Origin: Desulfurobacterium sp.
GTDB taxonomy: Bacteria; Aquificota; Aquificia; Desulfurobacteriales; Desulfurobacteriaceae
Assembly: GCA_026988135.1 (NCBI GenBank)
Contig: JALSLT010000059.1
Coordinates: 1 to 50,996 of the forward strand
Length of the DNA stretch: 50,996 bases
Direction: 5' to 3'
A model generated the notes under the pieces. It did no database searches. It saw nothing but the letters and a program-made list of their open reading frames with translations, and had not been told where the DNA came from. The translations under genes and the position numbers were made by a program. Shown here one piece after another: positions 41,568 to 49,738 of this stretch; the stretch's first letter is position 1, and every line of letters begins with the position of its first letter.

Positions 41568-42046
41568 AGTATTATTCCCATTAGTACCCCTATCACTATG
41601 GCGATGATAAAACTTAATCCGTTTCTTAAAATAGCTAATTTTTTTCCAAGTTCTCTTATTTCAATGGGAAGTGTAACTATTCCTATCATTGTAAGTGTAG
41701 TGATAAATACCGCTACGGATGTAATAGAGGCTCCGGCTCTCAGTAAGGATGCGGTAAGAGGGAATGAGATAATGGAAGGGATATGAAGAACTGCTCCGAG
41801 AGAAGCAACTGCTATTATACCTTTCAGTCCTGCTCTTTCACCGACAATGTTGATAATTGTGCTTTTGGGAATGAATCCTAAGATTAGTCCTATAATTAGA
41901 ATTGTTATTATTACCATTGGGAGCATTTTTAAAGAAACCTTTAATGCTACTTTTAACGCTTTTTCTGTTTTTTTCTTGTCCTTTTTGAATGCTATTGCAA
42001 TGGAGATGATTGTAATTCCGTTTATTGTTAAAGCTGTAATATTCAT
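41564..42046 (-). CDS. Half-size permease, first repeat unit (PF03773-like)
   Basis: A 160-residue membrane protein with about five helices. The core VGERAGLKGIIAVASLGAVL, HIPSIISFPLTASLLRAG and TLTMIGIVTLP aligns with the core of the following gene product, including the GxxAGxKxI motif and SLLxxGASI, so the pair are diverged repeats. I set the start at the ATG at 42046, where AGGAGC precedes MNITALTI. A longer frame from 42118 adds a polar, non-conserved leader. Together with its partner it should form one transporter; the substrate is unknown. Confidence 0.75.
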   Translation of the reverse strand: MNITALTINGITIISIAIAFKKDKKKTEKALKVALKVSLKMLPMVIITILIIGLILGFIPKSTIINIVGERAGLKGIIAVASLGAVLHIPSIISFPLTASLLRAGASITSVAVFITTLTMIGIVTLPIEIRELGKKLAILRNGLSFIIAIVIGVLMGIIL

Positions 42047-42138
42047 GATACAGCTCCTATATTTTTCTCTGCTTTTAATAATATTGTTTTGATAAATGTT
42101 TTCTTTGATTTGAGACAAATTATGCAGAGGTTTGTAAA

Positions 42139-42155
42139 GGCGGGAAATTCCCGCC
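42139..42155 (-). terminator. Hairpin after tolC
   Basis: An 8-bp perfect stem GGCGGGAA/TTCCCGCC with a single-base centre lies five bases past the tolC stop. On the minus strand it is followed by TTTAC, a weak T tract. It separates the efflux operon from the permease pair. Confidence 0.65.
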
Positions 42156-42160
42156 GGTTT

Positions 42161-43468
42161 TTATTTTTGATAAGTATTATCTGATGGTAGTTTTCCTACG
42201 TAATACTCTATGTCCGCCAAAGCTCTATAGTAATCGGCTATTGCCGAATTTAGTGTTCCTTTCGCTTTTGTAAGGTATGCCATTGCGTCACATACTTCCG
42301 TTGATGTTCCTACCTGGGCTTTATACCTTTCTTCCGAGTCTCTTAAAAGTTCTCTAGCTTGTTCAGTCATGGTTTTTGCTGTGTTTATGCGATTTTCTGC
42401 ACTTTTAAGTTTCGATAGAGAGGTGATAATACCGAGTTTTAACCGTTGTTTTATGTCTGTTGTTTTTAGTTTCATTTCTCTTTCGGTTTCTTTGGCTTTT
42501 AGGGTTCTCCAGTATCTTTGGCTTCCCTCGAAGATAGGTATGTTTACCATTAAAGCGCCGTAAGTTTCATCAAAATTTCCGATTCCGGGATATTGGTCGG
42601 TTTTTTCATAACCGAGAGCAAGTGTTACTTTCGGGAGAAATTGAGAGTAGGCGATTTTGGTTCCGTATTTTGCTCCTTTTGCTCCGATTTCGGATGCCTT
42701 TAATAAAAAGTTTCCCTTGTATGCCATTTCTATCAACTGTTTCCGATTTAATTTCAAAGGCTTATAGGATAATTTTTTAAATTTTACTTCTATTTCGTTT
42801 GTTCCGGTATCTGTTTTAAGTTTTTCAAGACTTATTGTGTAAAAACTCTCTGCTTTTGATAACGATTCCAGAGTCTCGTGATATTTAACTTTGGCTTCGA
42901 GGAGGTCTCTTCTTGGTACGATTCCTTCTTTATAAAAGTTTTCAGCATCTTTGAGGTGGTTTTTTGCTGCTGCTACATAGCTTTTTGCTATCTCTACGGC
43001 TGTTTTTGCTTCAGTTAAAGTGTAGTAATCCTGCTTTATTTTTCTTTTTATATCGGTTATTTTATATTTGACCAAGAAGGTTTCGGCTCTTTTTCTGCTG
43101 TCTTTTACTTTCAGATTGTAGTAAAGATATCCTCCTGTGAATAGAGGTTGCGTAAGAGTTGCTTTAATAGAATAGTAATTTTTTTCTATAAGGGGGAATT
43201 GTTGTAGAGGTAATCCCGGTAAAGTTAATTTCATTTCAGGAATATCCGATTGATGAATTTTTGAGTATTCCAAGTTTATAGAAGGGAGAAATTTGCCTAT
43301 TGCTTCTTTCTTTTCAAATTCTCGTATTTTGAGTTTATTTTTTGATATTTTTATATCGGTGTTGTTCTTTATGGCCGTGTCTATTAGTTGGTTTAAAGAT
43401 AGAGGTTCACATACACAGATTGATGGGAAAATGATGGCCGCTATAAGAAGTTTCTTGTTAATTTTCAT
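42161..43468 (-). CDS. tolC: TolC-family outer-membrane efflux channel
   Basis: A 435-residue protein with an N-terminal signal peptide (KKLLIAAIIFPSICVC) and the TolC/OEP repeat structure. Two copies of alternating strand and long helix are visible, with the typical SLNQLIDTAIKNNTDIKISK start, TQPLFTGGYLYYNLK in the first repeat, VNIPIFEGSQRYWRTLKA in the second and a YYRALADIEYYVG end. It forms the outer-membrane duct of a tripartite pump. It overlaps the MFS gene by 11 bp and is the last gene of the emrA-emrB-tolC operon. Confidence 0.92.
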   Translation of the reverse strand: MKINKKLLIAAIIFPSICVCEPLSLNQLIDTAIKNNTDIKISKNKLKIREFEKKEAIGKFLPSINLEYSKIHQSDIPEMKLTLPGLPLQQFPLIEKNYYSIKATLTQPLFTGGYLYYNLKVKDSRKRAETFLVKYKITDIKRKIKQDYYTLTEAKTAVEIAKSYVAAAKNHLKDAENFYKEGIVPRRDLLEAKVKYHETLESLSKAESFYTISLEKLKTDTGTNEIEVKFKKLSYKPLKLNRKQLIEMAYKGNFLLKASEIGAKGAKYGTKIAYSQFLPKVTLALGYEKTDQYPGIGNFDETYGALMVNIPIFEGSQRYWRTLKAKETEREMKLKTTDIKQRLKLGIITSLSKLKSAENRINTAKTMTEQARELLRDSEERYKAQVGTSTEVCDAMAYLTKAKGTLNSAIADYYRALADIEYYVGKLPSDNTYQK

Positions 43469-44987
43469 TTTTTGCCTCCTTTGGTTTGATGAAAAAGGCA
43501 GGGATTAAGGAGAGAATACCACAGATAAGGGCAAAGAAAAATACATCCCTGAAAGAGAGCCAGTATGCTTCTTTTGCAAATAAGATTCCCAGAAGAGCTT
43601 TTGCTTTGGGCTCTATAAAATTTGATGTTGTGGAGCGGAAATAGTACAAGTAACCTTTTGCTTTTGCCATAAATTCGGTGATTTGTGGAGCGGAAGAAGA
43701 GATTTTCTCTGTTGCTCCTATAAGGTGCGCATCCTTTCTGGATGTCAGTATGAAAGTTGCAAGAGATGTGCCTATACTGCCTCCTACAAGTCTTAAAACA
43801 TTTTGAAGAGCTGAAGATTGCCTTAAAAGTTCCCCTTTAAAATCGGCAAGAGCAACTTGTGCAAGGGCTGGAAAGAAAATTCCCATGCCGATTCCCCAGG
43901 GAAGGAGATGAAGGATTATCTGTTCTTTTCCCATGATGAGGTCAAGTTTGCTTTGCAAATGAGTTCCGTATATGAAAACGATAATTCCACCGATAATAGC
44001 TACCTTTAGACTTACTATTTTTTTATCTATAAGTATTCCTGTGATTAGGCTTACAATGCCTGTTAGGAAAGCAGGAAAAAAAAGGATTTCTCCCGCAACT
44101 ATTGTCGGGAATTCTCTTAATCTTTCCAAATATAAAGGTAACATGAAATAGGAGGCGTAAAGTCCCATTCCGAAGAGGATTCTTGATATGGAACTGTATG
44201 TGAAAAAGCCGTATTTGAAAAGGTTAAGGTTTATAAGCGGATGTTTGACTTTAGTTTCCGTGTATATAAACAATACTGCTGTTACGATTGATGTATAGAA
44301 CAACATTACAACCTTTGCACTACTCCATCCCCAGCTGTTCCCTTTCGATAGTGCAACTAAAATGGATGTTAAAGATACTGTAAGCAGGATAAATCCGGTA
44401 ATATCAAATGATATTTTGTGTTTTGTGTCTTTGAAATTTTCAAGGAGTAAAGATAATAGGTATAGAACGATAATTCCCGGTAAAATATTAACGTAAAATA
44501 CCCATCTCCAGTCCATATGTTCCGTTAAATATCCTCCTATTGTTGGACCGAGGGATGGACCGAATGCAGCTCCTATGGCGTACATTCCCATTGCAAGTCC
44601 CTTTTTGTCTTCTGGAAATATTTCGTAAAGTAATGTTAAAGCCATGGGAACCGCCAATCCTTCTCCAAAACCCTGAAATACTCTTCCTGCAAGCATGGTT
44701 TGGAAATTTGGAGCTATCCCGCACAAAGCGCTCATAATGGTGAAAAGGCCTATTCCGAAAAGGTAAGTGTTCCTATGTCCGAATTTTCCGCCTATCCATC
44801 CGACAGTGGGCATTGCTATTGCCGAAGCTATCATGTAAGCTATTATTACCCATTGGATATCTTCGGTTTTGGCATCAAAAGCGCTCATCATATGTGGAAT
44901 AACAATATCTACAATTGTGGTGTCAAGAAGTGTCATAAACATTCCGGTTACAATTAACACACCTATCATAAATGTTTTTCTTTCCAT
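43458..44987 (-). CDS. emrB: EmrB/QacA-family (DHA2) drug:proton antiporter
   Basis: A 509-residue major facilitator protein with about 14 membrane helices. Diagnostic segments are LDTTIVDIVIPHM in helix 1, GWIGGKFGHRNTYLF (motif A), RVFQGFGEG (motif B), and GAAFGPSLGPTIGGYL (motif C, drug antiporters), with DWRWVFYVNILPG. It starts four bases after the emrA stop, with an AAGGA ribosome site. With the adaptor EmrA and TolC it forms an RND-like envelope-spanning pump for hydrophobic drugs or uncouplers. Drug specificity is not predictable. Confidence 0.94.
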   Translation of the reverse strand: MERKTFMIGVLIVTGMFMTLLDTTIVDIVIPHMMSAFDAKTEDIQWVIIAYMIASAIAMPTVGWIGGKFGHRNTYLFGIGLFTIMSALCGIAPNFQTMLAGRVFQGFGEGLAVPMALTLLYEIFPEDKKGLAMGMYAIGAAFGPSLGPTIGGYLTEHMDWRWVFYVNILPGIIVLYLLSLLLENFKDTKHKISFDITGFILLTVSLTSILVALSKGNSWGWSSAKVVMLFYTSIVTAVLFIYTETKVKHPLINLNLFKYGFFTYSSISRILFGMGLYASYFMLPLYLERLREFPTIVAGEILFFPAFLTGIVSLITGILIDKKIVSLKVAIIGGIIVFIYGTHLQSKLDLIMGKEQIILHLLPWGIGMGIFFPALAQVALADFKGELLRQSSALQNVLRLVGGSIGTSLATFILTSRKDAHLIGATEKISSSAPQITEFMAKAKGYLYYFRSTTSNFIEPKAKALLGILFAKEAYWLSFRDVFFFALICGILSLIPAFFIKPKEAKNEN

Positions 44988-44991
44988 CTTT

Positions 44992-46260
44992 TCAATCCTT
45001 GTGGATATATACTGTTACGCTTGTTCCCGGTTTTATGCAGGTTTCTGGAACATTCTTGATGTTTATTTTTACCGGTATTCTTTGGGTTACTTTTGTGAAT
45101 TCTCCTTGAGACGGATCTCTCGGTATTAGAGCGAACTCGGAACCTGCCGCTTTGCCGATAGAGGTTACTTTTCCTTCGAACTCTTTTCCGCAAATTTCCA
45201 ATTCCGCTTTAACTTTACTTCCGACTTTAAAGTCTTTAATACGGTCTTCTTCTATCCATGCGAGAATGTAAAAACTATTAGGGTTATATAGAGAATATAC
45301 AGGTAATCCCGGCGATACGAACTCTCCTTTCTCTCTCCATTTTTTTGCTACGGTTCCGTTAACCGGAGATTTGACGAGAGTATGGGAAAGAAAAATTTTA
45401 GTTTTTTCAACTCCTTTTTCCGTGGCATCAATTTCTTTGGTTAGAGCTTTTATCGAGTTTTTAAGTTCTTCTATTGCTTTAAGGTTTTCTTTTGTAATTC
45501 TTACCTCTCTTTTTGTAACGGATATTTGCGACTTTAGGGCATTTCTCTCCTTTTTGACTATTTCAATGTTGTTTTTCAGACTTTCCGCAGATTTTAGGTT
45601 CTCTTTTGCCGCTACCAGTTTTGCTAAACTTTCCCGGTATTTGAATTCTGCACTTTTATAGCCGGTTTTTACTTCTTCAAACTGCTGCTTTGAGATGATT
45701 CCTCTATTGTAAAGATTTTCAAATCTTTCGAAACGGTTATTCCACATTTTAAAATTGGTTCTTGCCGCTTCTGTTCCCTTCTCTGCTGCTTTTATAGTTT
45801 CTTGTGCTTTTGTAACAGATGTTTTATATCGATTGGATGCAAGTTTTTCTTTATTGTCAAGGATAGAAAGTTGTTCCATTTCTCCATTTAGTTTATCTTT
45901 TACCATTTTTACCTGTTCCGGAAGTTGATTTTCCAGCTTTTTTAGCTTTGTTTGTAAAGAGGCTTTCTTGAATTCTAAAGCTTTAATCTTGTTTTCTAAA
46001 ATAGCCACCTGTTTTTTATATATTGAGTCATCTATCTTGAAAAGAGGGTCTCCTTTGTGTACCGTGGAAAACTCTTTTACAAAAAGTTTTGTTATCTTTC
46101 CGGAAACATCCTGGGTGGATACGGATGTTATTTTTGCCTTTTGAAATGCGTCTTCGGAAATTATATAGATATGTCTTAAGTAAAAGTAGTGAGCGAGCCA
46201 TGCGGAAACAGCTATTATTACTACTATTCCTCCGATTGATGAAATTCTTTTTCCTGCCAT
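44992..46260 (-). CDS. emrA: HlyD/EmrA-family membrane fusion protein
   Basis: A 422-residue periplasmic adaptor. After a short cytoplasmic start (MAGKRISSIGG) there is one membrane helix (about 9-27), then a lipoyl half (KITSVSTQDVSGKITKLFVK). A long coiled-coil hairpin (about residues 75-275, rich in EKLASNRYK/ALKSQI heptads) follows, then the second lipoyl half (LVKSPVNGTVAKKW) and a beta-barrel end (PVKINIKNVPETCIKPGTSV). I choose the ATG at 46260 because GGGAGGA lies just upstream; a longer frame to 46389 runs through the promoter and operator. First gene of the pump operon. Confidence 0.93.
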   Translation of the reverse strand: MAGKRISSIGGIVVIIAVSAWLAHYFYLRHIYIISEDAFQKAKITSVSTQDVSGKITKLFVKEFSTVHKGDPLFKIDDSIYKKQVAILENKIKALEFKKASLQTKLKKLENQLPEQVKMVKDKLNGEMEQLSILDNKEKLASNRYKTSVTKAQETIKAAEKGTEAARTNFKMWNNRFERFENLYNRGIISKQQFEEVKTGYKSAEFKYRESLAKLVAAKENLKSAESLKNNIEIVKKERNALKSQISVTKREVRITKENLKAIEELKNSIKALTKEIDATEKGVEKTKIFLSHTLVKSPVNGTVAKKWREKGEFVSPGLPVYSLYNPNSFYILAWIEEDRIKDFKVGSKVKAELEICGKEFEGKVTSIGKAAGSEFALIPRDPSQGEFTKVTQRIPVKINIKNVPETCIKPGTSVTVYIHKD

Positions 46261-46281
46261 TCTTCCTCCCCCTGAATAGAA

Positions 46282-46329
46282 TTGTGAATCACAATTCACA
46301 AATATAGTTGAAATTTCAAAAAAAATCAA
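46282..46329 (-). promoter_or_regulatory. emrAB-tolC promoter with 20-bp operator
   Basis: On the minus strand a -35 TTGATT (46324-46329), a 17-bp spacer and -10 TATATT (46301-46306) are seen. The inverted repeat TTGTGAATCACAATTCACAA on the plus strand (46282-46301) has 8-bp arms and begins at the last base of the -10, covering the expected start point. The shape suits a TetR- or MarR-type repressor, typical for efflux operons. No such regulator is encoded in the window. Confidence 0.75.
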
Positions 46330-46373
46330 TAGGGGTTGTTTGAAAAATTTTTGATTAAAATGTTTTATTAACT

Positions 46374-46382
46374 TGCTATAAT
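46374..46382 (+). promoter_or_regulatory. Extended -10 promoter for the 46425 lipoprotein gene
   Basis: TTGCTATAAT ends at 46382, a consensus -10 with a TG extension, about 42 bp before the ATG. A TTGATT at 46351-46356 is too far (20-bp spacing) to be a good -35. It is back to back with the efflux promoter. Confidence 0.6.
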
Positions 46383-46424
46383 TAATCATTAAAAGTTGCT
46401 AATAATCCAACAAGGAGGGTGCTA

Positions 46425-47627
46425 ATGAGAAAACTTATTATGTTTTCTTCTCTTGCAACAACCTTTCTCTTTATCGCCGGATGTAACAGTTTTGAAAGTT
46501 TGGGTGATTCTGAGAGTCCTGAAGCTTGTAAACATGAGGTTTCAAATGCTCTTGACAAGCAGGAATATGATAAGGCAGTAGCTCTATTGGACGGGGTATG
46601 TAAAGATGCTTTTTCCGATACTGAAAGAAAAGTAAATCTCGGGGCTGCTTATGTTGGGAAGGCAGGTTACGATATTCCGAGCCTGCTTACTGATTTGATA
46701 GACAGTACGGATACAGATGATCCTATGGCAACCTTTCTATCGAAAGTTACCGGTGAAAATCCAGGAGATGATTTTATATTTCTACAGAAGGCGAGTGACT
46801 ACTATTCAAGTGCAATAGACAATATCGATTGTAACAGTACATCCCTTTCTTATCTTGAAAAAGATGTATGTTTCTTCAAAGGTATTGCGGATTTTGCTCA
46901 GGCTGCTACTTCTTTCTCCCTTCTTTTTCAATCGCTTTCAACCGATAATCTTACAGATGTGATACAGACCTGGGCTAATGACACTGTATCAGGAGATATT
47001 ACCTGTGACCTTGATGCGAATCAGGATGGAGTTGTGGATAGTGTTCAGTTTAGTGCAGATGCCCTTGAGTATGCTTCAACAAATATGACCAGTATAACCA
47101 GTTTAGTATCCAAGGGAAATGGAACTTTCGGTTATTCAAATAAAACTTTTGAAGTTGTAAAACTTACTGTAAATGCTACTTCCCCATGTTCTCAGAATAA
47201 CGAGGATTATAAAGTTTTTGAAGTTTACTCTACCGGAAAAACGGTTGTTCTTACAGATGGTTACTGTTATGCGGATAACGGAACTACCTGTGACTCTGTT
47301 AATGAAACTTCCGGGTGCTATCCTTGTCCTATTGTAACTGAAAATAATACTGCTACGGTGGTTGACAGCATCGTTGAACTTATAAACAGCGGAACAGAAA
47401 CTATAGCTTCTGTTATTTCTGATGATAATGGAGATGTAGAGGAGAGTCTTACAGATATAAAAAGAGATATATGTGAACCAAACCCTTCAGCATGTTTATG
47501 TTCTTTGGATGGAGTAGCATGGGCTGATTGTACAAACTCAACTCTTGATATGGCCTCCGATATACAGATTAAAAGTGATAATGAAACTCTTGTGCAAGAT
47601 CTTTTAGCTGAATATTTAAATCAGTAA
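46425..47627 (+). CDS. Hypothetical Cys-containing lipoprotein
   Basis: A 400-residue protein with a lipoprotein signal (FLFIAGC, Cys20). After it come EACKHEVSNALDKQEYDKAV and NLGAAYVGKAGYD, which resemble helical TPR-like repeats. The C-terminal half is Asn/Asp/Thr-rich and contains several Cys pairs (for example CYADNGTTC and GCYPCP), suggesting disulfides in the periplasm or on the surface. I do not recognise a family. I take the ATG at 46425, five bases after AAGGAGGG. It is followed 24 bp later by an outer-membrane protein gene, so the two are probably expressed together and interact at the outer membrane. Confidence 0.72.
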   Translation: MRKLIMFSSLATTFLFIAGCNSFESLGDSESPEACKHEVSNALDKQEYDKAVALLDGVCKDAFSDTERKVNLGAAYVGKAGYDIPSLLTDLIDSTDTDDPMATFLSKVTGENPGDDFIFLQKASDYYSSAIDNIDCNSTSLSYLEKDVCFFKGIADFAQAATSFSLLFQSLSTDNLTDVIQTWANDTVSGDITCDLDANQDGVVDSVQFSADALEYASTNMTSITSLVSKGNGTFGYSNKTFEVVKLTVNATSPCSQNNEDYKVFEVYSTGKTVVLTDGYCYADNGTTCDSVNETSGCYPCPIVTENNTATVVDSIVELINSGTETIASVISDDNGDVEESLTDIKRDICEPNPSACLCSLDGVAWADCTNSTLDMASDIQIKSDNETLVQDLLAEYLNQ

Positions 47628-47651
47628 TTGATGGAAAGGGAGGAAGGTGTA

Positions 47652-48803
47652 ATGAAGAGGATAATAAAAGCTTTAACTTTGGTGCTTGTTATGTCCGGAG
47701 CTTCTATGGGAGCGAATTTAGAGTATCCCTATATATATAAAGACCCTTCCGTAATGGGAATGGGAGGGGCTTATACTGCCGTTGGTGGAAGTGTGAATTC
47801 GTTATTTTACAATCCTGCCGGTTTATCCGATGTAAATGGAGATGCGGGATTTGAAGTAACACTTTTAAAAGTGACCGGGGCAACTTCATCTAAAACGGTT
47901 GATTTCGTTAACGATTTTTCCGATGTTATGGATATAGATAACGATACTGAGCAAACAAAAGCCTTAAACGATTTGATTCTAAAATATATGGGTGATAATT
48001 TTCACTTAGATGTTCAGTCTCTATTTTTGGGTGTGGTAAAAAGTACTGAAAATTTTGGTTTCGGTTTTACTGTTGTATCAAGTGCACAAGCTAATTTTGC
48101 AACCCATCAAGGTGCGGGGACTGATGGCCTTGTAGAAGTGGATGCTAAAGCTTACGGAGGTGTTATAGGAGGTTTTTCTAAAAACTTCATAGATGGAAAA
48201 TTAAAAGCAGGAATAGGGGTGAAATATCTGTTTGCGGAATCTGTAGAGCATAATTTTTCCACTACGGAAATACTTGACAATACTGATAATTTTACGGATT
48301 ACGTGAATGATAACTATGTTAACTCAGGTTCCGGTGTTGGTTTTGATATTGGGTTTGAATACGTACCTCTTGAAGGAAGTTTTTGGAATCCACAATTTGG
48401 AATTTCTGTTCTAAATGTAGGGGATTTAAAACTTGGAGATGCGGGAACTATTCCTATGAGTGTAAATTTTGGTGTTGCTTTAAAACCGGAATTTGAAGGT
48501 ATTAAGGGATTTTTTAAATATCCCGTTGTTGCTCTTGATATTGTTGATGTTACGAAGAACAACGGTGTTGATGATGATTGGGGTAAAAGAATTCGCGCAG
48601 GTGCGAAGATAAATATATGGGACAATAGATTTACAACCTTTGCAGTTGCCACAGGTCTTTATCAGGGTTATCCAACTTTCGGTGTTGATTTCCGTCTTGG
48701 AGTTTTTGCTCTTCAGTTTGCTTCATATACGGAGGAAGTCGGTGCTTACGCAGGACAGGATGAAGATAGAAGATACACCGGTTCCGTTTCCGTAGAATGG
48801 TAA
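47652..48803 (+). CDS. TraF/PorV-like outer-membrane beta-barrel protein
   Basis: A 383-residue protein with a signal peptide (KRIIKALTLVLVMSGASMGA). The mature part starts with PSVMGMGGAYTAVGGSVNSLFYNPAGL, the hallmark of the conjugal-transfer TraF/PorV/FadL-like barrel family. It then has alternating amphipathic strands (GFGFTVVSS, KAGIGVKYLFAE, FGISVLNVG) and ends in VSVEW with a C-terminal aromatic, as outer-membrane proteins do. The ATG at 47652 has GGGAGG eight bases upstream; two earlier in-frame starts lie inside that site. It probably forms a channel or secretion accessory with the preceding lipoprotein. The exact role is unknown. Confidence 0.78.
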   Translation: MKRIIKALTLVLVMSGASMGANLEYPYIYKDPSVMGMGGAYTAVGGSVNSLFYNPAGLSDVNGDAGFEVTLLKVTGATSSKTVDFVNDFSDVMDIDNDTEQTKALNDLILKYMGDNFHLDVQSLFLGVVKSTENFGFGFTVVSSAQANFATHQGAGTDGLVEVDAKAYGGVIGGFSKNFIDGKLKAGIGVKYLFAESVEHNFSTTEILDNTDNFTDYVNDNYVNSGSGVGFDIGFEYVPLEGSFWNPQFGISVLNVGDLKLGDAGTIPMSVNFGVALKPEFEGIKGFFKYPVVALDIVDVTKNNGVDDDWGKRIRAGAKINIWDNRFTTFAVATGLYQGYPTFGVDFRLGVFALQFASYTEEVGAYAGQDEDRRYTGSVSVEW

Positions 48804-48811
48804 ATTTCCCC

Positions 48812-48868
48812 ACAAGAGAAGGTCACGCCTTCTCTTGTTTCAATATTGGAATATTCGAATATTGAAAC
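48812..48868 (+). terminator. Tandem hairpins after the outer-membrane protein gene
   Basis: The first stem ACAAGAGAAGG/CCTTCTCTTGT spans 48812-48838. The second stem GTTTCAATATT/AATATTGAAAC spans 48837-48868 and is followed by a long T run (TTGTTTTTTTC). The second is the stronger terminator. Its loop region contains the perfect palindrome AATATTCGAATATT (48850-48863 region), which could also be a protein site upstream of the ABC importer. Confidence 0.75.
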
Positions 48869-48926
48869 TTGTTTTTTTCTTTAAGAAAAATTAAAATCAA
48901 TCAACTAAATTTAAAGGAGGTAAGTG

Positions 48927-49727
48927 ATGAAGAGATTGAAAGTATTGTTTCTTTCAGTGATGGCTTTTCTAATTGCACTTGTTAGCCTTTCGCCGGCAAA
49001 GGCGGGTACTCTTGAGAAAATTAAACGAAAGGGTTATATGACTGTAGGAGTAAAATACGATTTCAAACCTTTCGGTTTCGTGAATGAGAAAGGTGAAGTT
49101 GTTGGATTTGACATTGATCTTGTAAGATATATAGCTAAAAAGTTAGGGTTTAAAGTAAAGCTTGTTCAGGTTACCTCAAAGACAAGAATTCCGATGCTTG
49201 AAAATGGAAATATTGATCTTGCTGCTGCTTCTATGACTCATAAAAGGAAAAGGGATCTTCCTATTGACTTTACAATAAGCTACTATTTCGATGGACAGGC
49301 TATTCTTGCAAGGAGCGACTGTAAAGCAAAAAGTTATAAAGATTTTGCAGGAAAAAGGGTTGCGGCTATTCAGGGTGCAACAAGTGGTCCAAACTTTCTT
49401 AAAGCTCAGCCGAATGCAAAGGTTGTTTATTTTCAGGAATATCCTCAGGCTTTAATGGCTCTTATGAAAGGGAAAGTGGATGCTATCACAACCGATTATA
49501 CTTGGTGTGCTACTCAGGCGAAAGATTCTCATGGAAAGTTAAAAGTTGTTGGTGAACCCTTTACATCTGAACCTTACGGAATGGGTGTGAGAGAAAACGA
49601 TAGTGATTTCAGAGATGCTGTGAATTTTGCGATTCAAGATGCCGTTTTAGACGGAACCTATGCGAAAGTTTATAAAAAGTGGTTTGGTAAAGAACCGACA
49701 AAACTCCCTGAAGTGTGGCCTAAGTAA
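48927..49727 (+). CDS. Polar amino-acid ABC transporter, periplasmic binding protein
   Basis: A 266-residue solute-binding protein of family 3. The signal peptide runs to about residue 26 (SLSPAKA before GTLEKIK). The mature protein has KRKGYMTVGVKYDFKPFGF, VVGFDIDLVRYIAKKLG (the family signature) and NIDLAAASMTHKRKRD in lobe 1. Lobe 2 has GKRVAAIQGATSG and KGKVDAITTDYTW, then the return SEPYGMGVRE. It resembles GltI-type glutamate/aspartate binders, but ligand choice is uncertain. The ATG is five bases after AAAGGAGGT. It heads an importer operon with two permeases. Confidence 0.92.
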   Translation: MKRLKVLFLSVMAFLIALVSLSPAKAGTLEKIKRKGYMTVGVKYDFKPFGFVNEKGEVVGFDIDLVRYIAKKLGFKVKLVQVTSKTRIPMLENGNIDLAAASMTHKRKRDLPIDFTISYYFDGQAILARSDCKAKSYKDFAGKRVAAIQGATSGPNFLKAQPNAKVVYFQEYPQALMALMKGKVDAITTDYTWCATQAKDSHGKLKVVGEPFTSEPYGMGVRENDSDFRDAVNFAIQDAVLDGTYAKVYKKWFGKEPTKLPEVWPK

Positions 49728-49738
49728 GGGAGTTTAAG

